A stretch of DNA of 64,000 nt from Rhyacophila brunnea. Taxonomy: Eukaryota > Arthropoda > Insecta > Trichoptera > Rhyacophilidae. Every line of letters starts with the position of its first letter. The first letter of the stretch is position 1. Position numbers and translations under genes: made by a program. Positions 47,590 to 59,970 of the stretch are shown here, piece after piece. Under the pieces are notes generated by a model that was not told where the DNA came from, searched no databases, and saw only the letters and a program-made list of their open reading frames with translations. The stretch spans positions 1,052,246-1,116,245 of the forward strand of contig JAGYXB010001050.1 in NCBI GenBank assembly GCA_022495005.1. Reading direction: 5' to 3'.

Positions 47590-49299
47590 GTCCCTTGTTT
47601 CAAAATTCCAAGAATGTCCCAGATATGTGTGCAGTTGTTAATATAACGTCTGGTCGCTCTCATGGTGTGGGGTGTAAAAAAAAAACAAGCATGGTATCTG
47701 TGTAATTTCACCACATTTCCAAAAAATGGATAATTTCAAAATTTGTCCCTCCCAATCATCACTATTTATATCGCCAGTGATTGCATGTTTAAAGCATATG
47801 ACGATTGGACAAGAAACGGCTAATGTTGGAATTACTTCGTCAGACGCTGCCGATATCTGCCGGAATGATTCATAATATCTTCTACAGCAAGGATATATTT
47901 ACTCGAAGTATTTTTACTTTGATAATGGCGGAACATAATTTCCGGAGTATCCAGTTGGAATCAAAGGCGGCAAAGATGAAGGACAGTGACGGTTTATTCC
48001 ATATACTCCCTCTACTAAGGTTAGTTCAAGCGTTTATACTATAATATTTTATATTATCTCTTTTAAATTTTATATTCACATTATGTTGAAATAATATTTT
48101 GAAAGTATTGTGCTAATCTTACTTAAGTTCACTTCTTCTTAAGGTTCCGTTTAACTAATAATAAATAAATATTTATATAATACCTGTATCAAAACTGCCA
48201 CTCTGTAACATAACATTCTATACTAATAATTAGTATAGTATGTTGTGTTCACCAGCTAAGATTCAATTACCTATTTAGTTACAAAAGAGATAATTTGTAG
48301 CAAATAGCAAGTATATAATATTATATGTATGCATACCTACAAAGTCATAGCAAGCTTATAGTTTTTATAATATCTTAAACACATAATGTCACTATCATTA
48401 TTAGCCGGAACTGACATCTAAACTCGTCTCGACTGCAATACGTCGAATATGTTGATGTGATTTTGTTGATAATATGTTGGTAATACATGTAATATAATGG
48501 TCCTCTACAGTCACAATATAATATGTATGCATATTTCCAAGTAGAACTAGTCACCGCACGCTACCGGTTTTATAATATGATATCCACATAACGACGGTGT
48601 CATTAATAAAATTAAACTCAAATTACATTGGCAGATGCACAGGCCAACCGTCTGGCCCGTCCGTCTGCCACTTTCTGCCATCTTTAAGTCATTCCCCAGA
48701 ACGATGACCGAATTGGAATAATTCCTATTTTTGGGCACGATCGTGTCGAAGATTACCGAGAACGTCCAAATTAACCTTGGGCTTCAATTGGTGGCCACAC
48801 GTAGCACGTGTTGTGTTTGACATAATAACACAAAATGGACGTTTATGTAATGAAGTCTGAATAACTTTTTTCATTTTTTGAAAAAACCATAACAACACAA
48901 AATCATAGTAATATCCTAGTAAATACAATCGCAACTCATTATTAATTTGTCCTAATTTATTTTGTTGATTTACTTATAATTGTTCGTATATTATGAATAA
49001 ATTAATTAAATTATCAAATCAAACATCAACACGATTGATTTGTTATTTGAATCCTCCCGATCGTTGAATCTGGTTGGGTCTGCGAGTCAGCTGGTGTAAT
49101 TAAGCCTTTAGTCAGGTCTCATGTCTAAGCTAGTCTCAACTGCAACACGTCGAACGTATCGATGTGATTTTGTTGGTATTCACAAAACATATATAATATA
49201 ATGGACCCCCGCACGTTTAATTTTTACCGCGTGCTCCTTAGGCATTAAATTTTTGATGAAAATCGTCTTGTATTTTATTGCAGCCAACTTTAAATATGC

Positions 49300-49512
49300 T
49301 TATATTACTAATACTTGGCTTTTAAAGAACGCGGGATACCAATCTTGATACACGAATTGTATGGATTTTTTTAAATACGATGCAAACAGTACCCATTTTA
49401 GGACTGGTTCCAGTGAGGTCCCATGGGGGAAGGCAGGTCTTGCATTGTATATTAAAAGGGCAGCGAATAAAAGAACGAATAAAAATAGTAGTTTGAGAGT
49501 AGTATGTAGCAT
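49300..49512 (-). other. Antisense small ORF with signal-peptide-like N-terminus in copy C
   Basis: It reads MLHTTLKLLFLFVLLFAALL and then about 50 residues without Cys (HGTSLEPVLKWVLFASYLKK). The hydrophobic start looks like a good secretion signal, but only this copy keeps the frame. No domain is recognised, and splice partners were not found. Confidence 0.25.
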
Positions 49513-50524
49513 TTTTCAATTAAGCTCACAATGTTTTTCCATCATTAAGAAATATTGACATCTCAATTTAAAAAATAATGAAAGCATAAAAAATTGTGAC
49601 AACATAACTATATTATTGTATTGTAAAACCCACATTATATATTTTATGTCACAGTCAAAATTTTGAGCCACAGAGATCTACGTAACTAAATCCGATACTG
49701 TTTGTGAGTAAGTTTCGTGTAAATGTTATGATTCTCAGTAGATGGTGTCAGATCAATAATTTAAACATTCTATTGTGTATTTGTCTATTTAAATATAATA
49801 ATATAAGAATGTTAAAATTGTTAATATTATAAAAAATACAAAGATGTGAATTCGAGTCCCACTTGGGGCAGTTTTTTTCTAATCGTTGCGTTTTTAAGGT
49901 AATTCAAAATCATGTAATTTATAATTATTATTTTTCATTTAAGACCGTTATGAGGAAACACTGATATTGAAAATTGAAGGAGACTTTGATGTTAACAGAA
50001 CAATGATTACATGTTTTATTAACTCTGTAACATATTACCAAACAACTGTACTAATAAAAGAAATGCCACAAAACAGTTCTCAGATAAATCCGTTATCAAA
50101 ATATATTGTCTACGGAAGAGACAATGGATATTAGTGGTGCATTAAGTTAAATAAGATTTTCGACCACGAATCAAACAAAATCTTATTTTTCCCAAATCGC
50201 AATTTGCTGGACGATTTGAAAGCATATTAAATTTGCTCCATTTTCCACACTGCGAGAGAAATGGAGTTTATCATACTGAAGAAAATGTTCGTGAAGTTAT
50301 AAAAACAAATTTTCCGTCAGCGACATATAAAAGAGTGTATCAAAATAATTCTATCCTGATACATTCACGACCTCCAACGTCAATCACTTCCGATGAGTAC
50401 ATTGTTTTATACAAAAGAAGCCTTCAGAGCTGCGAAGAGTTACCACACTTATATAATAATGTAGAGGTAGGTAAGTGTATTATAACTAATTACCACTTAA
50501 GTAGACGTTGGTCCCAAGTAGTGA

Positions 50525-51612
50525 ATCCAATCCCGAGCCAAAATTTTGATCCCGGGATTTCGGGATAACAATTTGACAATCTCAGGATCCCGGAACTGGT
50601 CCCGGGATTGGCATTTTTTTCATAGTTAATATTAAATTTATATATTTACAAAAAACATTGATAAAATCGGTCAAAAATTAATCTAGTAGGCACTTATAAT
50701 TTATACTATTTAAGACACTTATAATTAATATTGTATACGTTTAATCTTGGAAATAAACAGGTTTAATGGAGTAAATAATATTGTAACATAAATAATAATG
50801 TGAAAGTAAAACAGTTTTATTTATTTATGAAAAGATTACAAATAAAATATAATTTCAATTAAAATAAAAAATAACATTGTGTTGAAAAAAAAAGATTTAA
50901 GTAATTATACATTATTCTGAATAATATGCCTGAAGTAATTCTCCAGACAGAATAGCATATTCTGGTAATGCGCAATGGTTTACTTTCTATAAAAAGAAGA
51001 CAGCATAGGTGTAAATGGCTGAAACGTCTAAATAAATGTTTCTTGATTTATTTATTCTAATTCTCAAATTCACTTAATGGATGTTACCTGCATCGTACAA
51101 TATGATGTGGAGTTTATAATATATGGTAAACTATTTTCAGATCTAAACGATTTTTATTTATAAAATTTCGTACTGTTTTGTGCTGTTTCTGAGAATAAAG
51201 ACTGAATGGGTTAGCAAGGTTTAAAATAGTAAAGTAAATCATGGTTTATGGCCTTTCCACTTCATAAATCTAATTAGTCAGCCAAATAACGTAAAAACTA
51301 TGAGATGAAGATTAATAGTGTGAAGTATTGTTTTTTTATAATCTTTTTCATTTTTATTAATTTATGTGAAAAAAATAAAATGAATTGGCAACTTACACAT
51401 GGGTAATAAATCAAACTTCATTCAAACTCAGTTTATTTCTAATGTACTTAGTTATTTGTTATTAAAAGTATTTTTTCTGTTATATTATGGTTTTTTTTTT
51501 ATTTTCCATAAAAAATGATAAAAAAAATAATCCCGAAAGTTTCAGGATTATGTTTACCAATCCGGGATTCATAGGTATCGAAAATAGTTAGGGGTCCCGG
51601 GATTGGAATTCT
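50525..51612. mobile_element. CCCGGG-palindrome element, inverted counterpart of 40205-41300
   Basis: Begins with the AATCCCGAGCC and GATCCCGGGATTTCGGGAT cluster and ends with the ATAGGTATCGAAAATAGTTA and GGGTCCCGGGATTGG block near 51575-51608. It is the same element as in gene B intron 3, in reverse. Confidence 0.7.
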
Positions 51613-52079
51613 TAGTCCCAACAATCGAGCATAATATTGGTCTTCATAAATAAATACGTCAGTCATTAGGAAAGGTTAATAAGCTGTTTGAGAATGTAGC
51701 ATTCTTTTACTGAACATCGTTTTTTGGAAAAAACTCTGTAAAACGGAAAAAAATATTATCACTGTTACGAATAAATTTAAATCATTAGTTCGCATCCCAA
51801 CGCCAAAGATCCTGACCTGGAGACCAGTGTCAAGATGTGACGGCCATACATTTAATTAATGGTGGAATGCGAAATGCGAGTGTAGATCCCGTGAAAATAT
51901 AGTTTTTCTGCGGCGCTAATGAACTGTTAATCGATATGGACAGCAGAATTTTAAAGATTTTATTTTCATGTATTTATTTAAGGTATACATAATAATAAAA
52001 TGTGGTCAACTCAGTTTATTTCTAATGTAAGTAGTTATATGTTATTAAAAGTATTTTTCCATAAAAATTGATAAAAAAA

Positions 52080-52190
52080 TCAATCTCGAAAGTTTCGGGA
52101 TTATGTTTACCAATCCCGGGATTCATAGGTAACGAAAATAGTTCGGGTTCCCGGGATTCGAGATCCCGGGATTGAAAACCCTACTTATTA
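52080..52190. mobile_element. CCCGGG-palindrome element end
   Basis: Ends GATCCCGGGATTGAAAACCC followed by TA, i.e. a TAGGG-type terminus when reversed. It corresponds to 39177-39290 in gene B. Confidence 0.6.
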
Positions 52191-53163
52191 CTAAGGACCG
52201 TAACTCGGATGATTTGGATATGGAACAGCCTTCTGAACAGGTGGAATAGGAAGAGTGGGTCTTCTCGGAATTCTACGACACAAAAGGCCCGTGGCCACTT
52301 AGAGACTTGAGGCATCCAATGTTTGCTTTAATATTCCGATGAGGCATGTTTATAATATAAAACAGCACGGACAACTCAAACATACACTAACAATCCTAAT
52401 AATAATTACCGTTAAGCCACTCGCATTCGATAACCACTTGTTGATGCAACAGCTCGCATTGACTCATGGGTGAACGCCCTTAGTTGTACAAGCAGGAAAG
52501 ACTTTTATAGACAGATTCGAAGTGCAGAGTATCTAGGAAAATACCTGTAAAATTACGAGAGAGAAGCGATGTAAATGTGAAATTCAGTGACTAAATTTTC
52601 TTAACCGCATGACCTATCGACGCTTTTTAAATATATAAAAAATAATATGGATATCTTTTCAAAATGGGCCCTCCATAACCATTTTTCTGTGTGCGCGCCT
52701 GTGTATGTATTTCACTATTTTCTAATAATCTGATTCCTCTGAGTAATTTACGCATCTGGAGTTTATAAAAGTATATGTTTCCGGCAAGTAAGGATTTACA
52801 AAATGTCCTTATAGTTTTGCCGATCAAAAAGGGTTGTAAATTACTGTTCTAGTCAATCTGTTTCGATGTTTCACTATGCGAATTCAGAATGACGATGATT
52901 GAAGAACATTGAATAATAGAAATTAATAGATATTTATATATTTGTTTTAGAAAACTCAGTCCCACCATACTATATTTCCAAAAGAAATTATGATACTGGA
53001 TTTTTTTGGCAATTTAATAACGCGGTAAGTTAACTACTAAATACAATTAATAATACAGGTTCAAAGATTACTCTAGCTCTCTGAAATTAATTTTAAATGA
53101 CGATGTTAGAGATTAAGAGAGAATCTCCATACTATTTTTTTCATGCAGCCCCTAGGGGTGTCC

Positions 53164-54430
53164 AGTGAAGGCCCCCGACTTCCTGACTAGCTCAGACACT
53201 TGGAAGTGGAGGTTCATTAATGTGGAAGAACAGGCAGGAACCTCATGGACGTGGAGTAACCAAGAAGTCACGGGGCACAAAGTCAATTAAACACCAGATG
53301 AAATCTTCAGAACTCGTATTTTATTGTTATTAGAATATGTTTGGCCTTATGGCATTCCTTCATCAAGGATTATAGTCCAAAGGTATCATTCACATTGGTA
53401 TCGAAAGTTCCAAAGTTTATAATAATTAAAAGAAACTCGGTGTATGGATAACACCACAATAATTAGTAAAAAAAAAGAAAAGTCAAATCAATTAATATTC
53501 GAAGTTCACAGTTCGAAGTCTCAATAAACAAGAGTCAACTAATATCCGAAGTCACAAAAATAACCACATTTATTACTGATTAATTAAAAATTAATTCGAA
53601 TATTATTATTTAATTATTTTAAAATTAACTTGATTATTATTAACTAATTATTTAACATTAACTTAATTATTTCTAATTAGTTATGCAGACGAGATCGTGA
53701 GGGTCCCGGGACAACAAGCCGTCGCAGAAGCGACTCCCGGAACCCACAAGTGACAAAACAGACTGACTTTGGATTTAATAATCTTGCCTTTTTATCCGTT
53801 AGGGGTGGTTGTATTTCTTACAAATTCACACCGATCACCGATACCGCCATATGCTACACATTTATATAAGATTGACGGATGTCAGACTATCAACCAAACA
53901 TATAGCGATATCGATGTACATAATATGATTAATATTAATATTACTTTAATTACGTTAATTCCTTAATTATCTTAATTATTTTAACTACTACATATTACTA
54001 ACGCCCGTCCATACGTCCAACTTTATTATTTCTCTAACCCATTGCATATTACATTAAATTTACCTATTATATTACAATTTACATTACATATTATCTTACA
54101 TCCAAATCATATTTTATATTTAATTTAATTTAATTACCCTTTAACTAAGCATATTATATTTGATCAAAATTTTAACCCTATTACCTTATTACCTATATGT
54201 ACATGGTCTGCGACCGACTTATCTCCTCCACAGCTCACCTTGCGGGGTGCTAACACTCGACAAGACCAACTGTGGGACTTCTACATATGTTAATTTTGTT
54301 CAGCTTTGTCGAGGGTCGTGATTATTCCACCGGTGGCACATTGACTACCAGGGTCAGACCGAGCGGCTGGGAGGCACTACTCCTTATGGGAGCGCCCCCC
54401 ACAGGGGCAGAAAATTTAGTGTGCGACACC
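53164..54430. mobile_element. Insertion of about 1.27 kb in copy C intron 4, possible solo LTR
   Basis: Gene B reads straight across this point (about 38238-38250, CCCCTAGG then TGTCCCGCAAAGG in reverse). In copy C the sequence leaves B at 53164 and returns at about 54431 (AGCAAAGATAAAATC). The insert has GC-rich ends, an AT-rich middle and no ORF of note. Length and lack of coding fit a solo LTR, but no convincing target duplication was found. Confidence 0.6.
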
Positions 54431-55803
54431 AGCAAAGATAAAATCTTATATTTACTTTCTCTATGCTTACTCACAAAATGTACTATTAGCTGAATATTGC
54501 CAATATTGGCTCTAGTCTCCATGGTATGAATTAAAACATATTATATTATGTAACACAAAAACCATAAAGCCACATGGAGTGCAAAGATCACCATTCTAAC
54601 ATAATATCACTTAACTCCAAAATCAATGAATAAAGTGAGAAATATGCTGTATCGTATTCTGATCATTAATTATTCAGGGATATTCGACTAACGGTTTTTT
54701 ACACGGGTGCAAATGATTGCGTTAACTGCTTTATAGCGGCGAATTCGAAAATTGGTACACTTTACGATACTACAGTGCAACTTCTATATCATTTAAGTCA
54801 CCACGGTTGTTTCTAAAACTAAACCCTCTCCCTGAATTCATTTTTCCCGCTACGACAATCCCCGCTCCAATACTCGCCGACTCTAGCAAAACCCGCGGAC
54901 CACCAGTTGCGAAACACTGCTCTATAGTCTGCAGCGTCATCGCCGCCGCTTCAACTTATTTATATTAGGTAAGAACGGAGGATGCTTCTTGACAAAAAGA
55001 ATCCTTTTGCAAGAGAAGACGAAGACGTACAATCGACAGTTGGATAGACAAATAATTATTATAGGTTATGTTTGATTCTTGTTTGTAAATATTTTTTTTG
55101 CATAAATAATTTCTGTTTATTCAATTATTGGAAACTTACCGTGGGTACGCAAGCACACAAAGTTGGTCAAATTCCGTAAAAAAAAAGAGAAACGTCTCAC
55201 ACGATATACGTACCAGCTTAAATATTTTCTTATCCCTGTATTACCAATAATTATTCTAATATAATTAACGCGGATATGAGTGGCCGTGCTAAAAAAAACA
55301 TCATGCCTGACAGTCAACTTCCCGGGATAATTAACTGCCTCAATACGACATATTATCATATTATTAATCACATATTTTATTGATTTTGGAGTTAGGTGAT
55401 ATGTTAGAATAGCCATGTTGGTAATATTTTATATTATTTCTTATGCATATACTATTTTTGTCTTTCAGATATATTCCGAAGAGGTTGAAAAAGCTATTAG
55501 CACATTAAATTTAATGTAATGCTTGAATTCCCAGTAGAACTGGGTATATTAACAATAGTTGTGAAAGAAATGAACTCATTGCTACTTAAAAACACCCAAC
55601 TTGCTCGGATTCTAATTCAAAGGTTTGATAATGTGAGAAATTCAGTTGTGATTCCTGAGAACACGTCATACACACAAGCGGTAGAATCACAAATTGCAGT
55701 AGTAGTCGCCGCGAGAAAGGGGCCAACTCCCGTAGTCGGGATAAAAGTATCAAAGATTGATAATAATGGTATGAACAAGAAAACCATAGAAGTACTACTA
55801 GAT

Positions 55804-56103
55804 CAGCGCCTCCAAATTTACTAAAGTGCATTTTCGAAGGGAATAAACTTAAATTTTATCAAAAATATATCCTCGAAGATAAATTTCAAAATTAAAACGA
55901 CTGTCAATGTGCATTACAGCAGCATTTGGGACTACATATCGCTGGGAAGCGTTCTTTTCGAAATTAAATGTAGTAAAAACGAAGTATTGCAGCAGGTTGC
56001 TCGATGAAAACATGATCAATCAACTGCGATGCGCGTCAGCTAAATTACCAGTCGATATGAAAAAGATATCAAACAATGTACAAAAACAAGTGTCACATTA
56101 ATT
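55804..56103 (+). mobile_element. hAT transposase C-terminal fragment (GTF2IRD2/ZBED5-like)
   Basis: The frame at 55907-56101 reads AAFGTTYRWEAFFSKLNVVK, then TKYCSRLLDENMINQLRCAS and ends KISNNVQKQVSH. The order FGTTY..E..FS...K.K..SRL.DE....LR.A is the C-terminal dimerisation end of a distinct hAT transposase branch. It sits exactly between the end of copy C and the flank of copy D. Confidence 0.75.
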
Positions 56104-56284
56104 AAGGTTCATCGTAGATAAATTAGTGGTTTTTGTTAGATAGGTATCATGGTCGTACTTCATGTAGCTTAGAAGTTGCGCACTATCTCTGCGTCATTTT
56201 TTTAAAATCAGATATGAAAATAGTAAAATTTAAAAACTATGAGTTGTTTTTTGTTGAATGGCGTTAGCTGTCAATTATTCTTAC

Positions 56285-57600
56285 GTGAACGACGTCGGCG
56301 AAGCGACGAGCGGCGCGCGCAACTCAAACGTATAACCGTATAAACGTACAGTACACCCTCCACCATCCGCCGTGTCTGTGCAGCCGTGGATTATGCACGG
56401 CCGCCTTCCACAGCGCTGTATTGCGACATATTGAATATTTAATTGCTCGCATTTCGTCCCGAATGGAGCCGCACGGGACCAATAATTTGCAACCATGCAC
56501 CTCGGTGCTTAAGACTGACTCTAGAAAGAAAGTGAGGTCCAGCTCTGCTGGCCCCGCCGGCGTGATGCGCCATGTGTACCCGCGTACTGATGCTCAAGAT
56601 TTTAATCTGATTTTACGGAGGAGTCGGGATTATCCCGCTCCCCATACGACGCTGCAAATTTTCCAAATGCCGCAAAATTGGTATATGTTGCAATCAGGTC
56701 CGCGTGGCCAATTGGGCCCATGTGAGGACGAACCCTGGCAAACAGCTCCGCTCGTTTGGATTCCATAAGCAAGCAATCCCAGAGGACGTGCTTAGTGTCT
56801 TGTTGGTCACGCCTGCAGGTACATACCGGCCCATCTTCAATTAAAGTGAAACCCATGAAGCTTGATGGCGAAGTTGCCATGGCTGGTGAGGAACTGGCTA
56901 CTCCAGTGTGACGGTTGAAGTATCCGTGTTTGGTGCCTGCAGAATACGTCTGAAAAAAACGTTAAGTGTGCCGCCCCTTGGAGAAGCCATCCACCTCTAC
57001 TGCTATGCCGCAAATGCGGTCTTGAAGACTAGCTCGCTTACAGTTTTCCTGTAAGGTACGTCGTCAGATCTATGCGGTGGTATCAGAGGGACACCGGCCA
57101 GTGTGGTGCTAATCTCCCTCAAGAGGAGGGTGATCAGGACTCGAAATGTACCGGAGCACACCGGAGCACCGTTCCGGTTTGTGACATCGATAAAATTATC
57201 GCTTCGTCTCGTAGAAAACATATTTTGACCGTCTGAGCATAGACCATAATTATAATAGAATATCTAACACAATTATTTTTATAAAAAACACATAAAATTT
57301 GATAACTATGTAAATATCTTAAAAAACTTGTCGAGCGCTCCGGTTCGTAAACTTTTCCATTTCGATCGCTGAGGGTGATCGATCCTCTCGTTTGGACCTG
57401 CAGATCGAGGAGTAGCACCCCCGCGAGCACGGAAAGCGCGTCTGTGGAGGTAGTACGGTAGGCTTTGGTAAACAAGATCAGCGCCGTCCGCTTACACCCA
57501 AAAAAAGACTGTTTTTGAACATTTTTACACACGGTTATACGTTTGAGTTGCGCGCGTCACTCAACGCTTCGCGCGACTTCGCCCACGTAAAACGCCCTAT
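56285..57600 (-). mobile_element. LINE 3' portion, degenerate
   Basis: On the minus strand, 57532-57350 reads KRTALILFTKAYRTTSTDAL and onward (reverse transcriptase end). 57221-57003 and 56940-56602 continue with the C-terminal region, including CTCRRDQQDTKHVLWDCLLM followed by ESKRAELFARV, a Cys/His arrangement typical of the R1/I-type LINE C-terminus. An AT-rich segment (57230-57330) interrupts it. Flanks 56110-56280 and 57605-57640 match the continuous 33050-33240 and 33225-33250 of gene B, so the LINE interrupts duplicated 3' flank. Confidence 0.75.
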
Positions 57601-57609
57601 TAGTGGAGA

Positions 57610-59970
57610 AAGACTTTGTAATAATAAAAATAAAACACAATATAATGTATGTATTCACCTAGTTTATACTTATTTCACATCGTTAATAATAATCAGGACC
57701 GGTATAATATCACAGGTAATACAAACAAATTATAAAGGCATGTTTTTAATAAAGATATGTATAGCAATTAAATAAAATTGTAATAAATTTTCTGTTTAAA
57801 ATAAAAAATATTAAAATATTCTTAGCTTTTCAGAAAAAAACATTAGTACCTACATCTAATCATATTCTTGAGATATATGCTTGAGTTGCCTATTACAATA
57901 TAGTTCGCTATGTTATCATATTTAGTAGAAAGTATTAGTGTTATTTTCATATACTTAACATTTTTTTTATATTTAGCAATGTAGAAAAAAAAATATTTTA
58001 ATATACCAGTTATTAGCCAATTCCATGACATGTCCTATTAAAAACATCTAAAACTTAATTAAATATCTTTTTAACTAATTCACCATTGAATGGACGCATA
58101 GGGTATTACTATTTGAAGAGATTGACAATATCATTAGAGTAGAAATTGTAATCACAGTACTCTTGTATTTAAATATTTATGTACGTGAACATATTATTGC
58201 AATCGTGTTATGTTTCATAAATTTTTGTATAGCATAATATTATGTTATTTAGACACTGTTTGTTTCAAATTCTACCAGTGCCTCTTAAATCTAGTACATA
58301 CCTATATTTTGGAGGACCTCTATCAATATTTCATTTCTGCATTTTACAAAATATTTTAAATGTATAAGAGGTATTTTCCGAAAAAAAACATTAATTGTGA
58401 CCATTCCAAATTCAAATCGTTTTTTTCTGATATCAACTCATTTTATAAAATAATTAAAAAAACAAAAGAATATCACAAATACTGTCACTCGCATACAAGT
58501 CACTCATTTTATAGAAGATTAAAAAAACGAATAGGTACCTAATCCAATTTTAGTCACTTGCATACAAACTATGTTCATTTGACAATTTATTCTCTAATGT
58601 CAGAAAATATCATTTTTAAAACGTATTTTTGTTATCGATTACAACGATTTTAAAAATCTTTCGGAACAACTTGAGTACCCTAAGAATGTTTACAATGTGA
58701 TTTCTGTCTACTTATGAGACATTTAAATTCGAGTTTAGTTAGAGCTAGGTAATATCGCTTATCTAACAAAAAGGCACCTGGATGTATGAATGATAGTGAT
58801 ATAATCAAGTCCAAAAAATCCACCTACTAAGTAATACTAAACTTTTTCCTGTGCACTCTTGTAGTGATACTATCTATGTATTAATATTAAATTCAAGTAT
58901 AATAAATAAACAGACAAAAAATTAACAATCAATAAACAACAATTGACAACTATTTTTATTGGATATAAGAACTAAATAATGATGTTTGCGCCGCAGTCGT
59001 CATTTTTCAATAAAACAATATTTCTTATCGGAGGTAATTTGAGGAAGATTAATTTTCTTTCATTTGGTAATTTCAGGAAAAAAAATCCTTTTACTACATA
59101 TGTTAGCTTTTTATTCAATTCCCCACCATCTGGGAACACTGCACTGATATTTGGTAAAAAATTAAGGATCTATAACAGCATTGAAAAGGTGGAAATTTAA
59201 CACTTTAACTTACATGGAATCAGTAGACGCTATAAAATCAACATTATAAAAATGGTGCACCTGATAGATATATTATACCTAATACAAAATTTAATTAATT
59301 CACAATATTATTAGTGTCTTATAGTAATATAATAATATATTATTGCATTATGATAATATATTATGGAAAAAATATAAATATTATTGAATATCTAATCTAA
59401 TTGATTTAAGTTTTGTACTATTCCATTTAGGTCTTTTTTTGCAACCCGGGTTTCGCCTTTTGACATCTTCAGGCGCCGTGTACACTCACTAAAGGTAAAC
59501 ACGCACTGACAACGAACACTTTTTAATTCTAGCTTATATAATAAATCAATACAATAAAGTAGGTACAAACTCCATTACCTACCTATCAAGTCAAGGGTCA
59601 CAAAAATTACAACAAACAAATTATGAATAGTTGAAGTGTCAGTAAAAAACCTAATTAGTAAAAACCCTATTTTATTAATAACAATATAGTCAATAGCACA
59701 TTATAATAAATCGTCAATTCTCGGAAAAATGGTCATATATTGGGAAAATAATTAATGGTACAAAACTTAAATCCATTAGAATTTATATTCAAATTCCATC
59801 AAGTACCTTCAGTCGATAGTATTAATATTATAATATCTAATCATTATGAAAGGCTGATAAATTCTTATGAAAGCACCGTTAAATAAAACACATATAATTT
59901 ATATAAAAAAATCTGTAATAATTTATATTTGATACACAAATACAAAGGGAGGAAGAAATAGTAATTACAT
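57610..59970. other. AT-rich 3' flank of copy D, no gene seen
   Basis: Duplicate of 600-3340 without the SINE. Short ORFs (for example 58979-59200) occur in both duplicates or only one and show no domain. Confidence 0.65.

Larger units (their letters stand above)
47590..55803. repeat. Right arm of large inverted duplication (partner 36256-44945)
   Basis: Reverse-oriented copy of most of gene B. The junction on the inner side lies inside exon 1 (about 47590, corresponding to 44945). The outer junction lies just before the exon 5 donor (about 55803, corresponding to 36262), where unrelated hAT-like sequence begins. Confidence 0.93.
47590..55803 (+). pseudogene. Receptor copy C: inverted, 5'- and 3'-truncated pseudogene
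   Basis: Remaining pieces are the second half of exon 1 (47590-48020), exon 3 (49944-50470), exon 4 (52951-53024) and exon 5 (55469-55803). The signal peptide, all of exon 2 and the whole GPS/7TM exon are absent. Exon 1 has two extra A in a run (47676-47685) and a TAA in place of Gly-Tyr. Exon 3 has a TAG after DNGY and another stop at about 50226. Exon 5 has a five-base insertion near 55507. It cannot encode a receptor. Exon 4 is still open and correctly bordered. Confidence 0.93.

Noticed and set aside
53580..54180. Origin or scaffold-attachment region based on extreme AT content with ATTA/TTAA runs
   Set aside because: AT content is high throughout the window; no specific signal separates this stretch.
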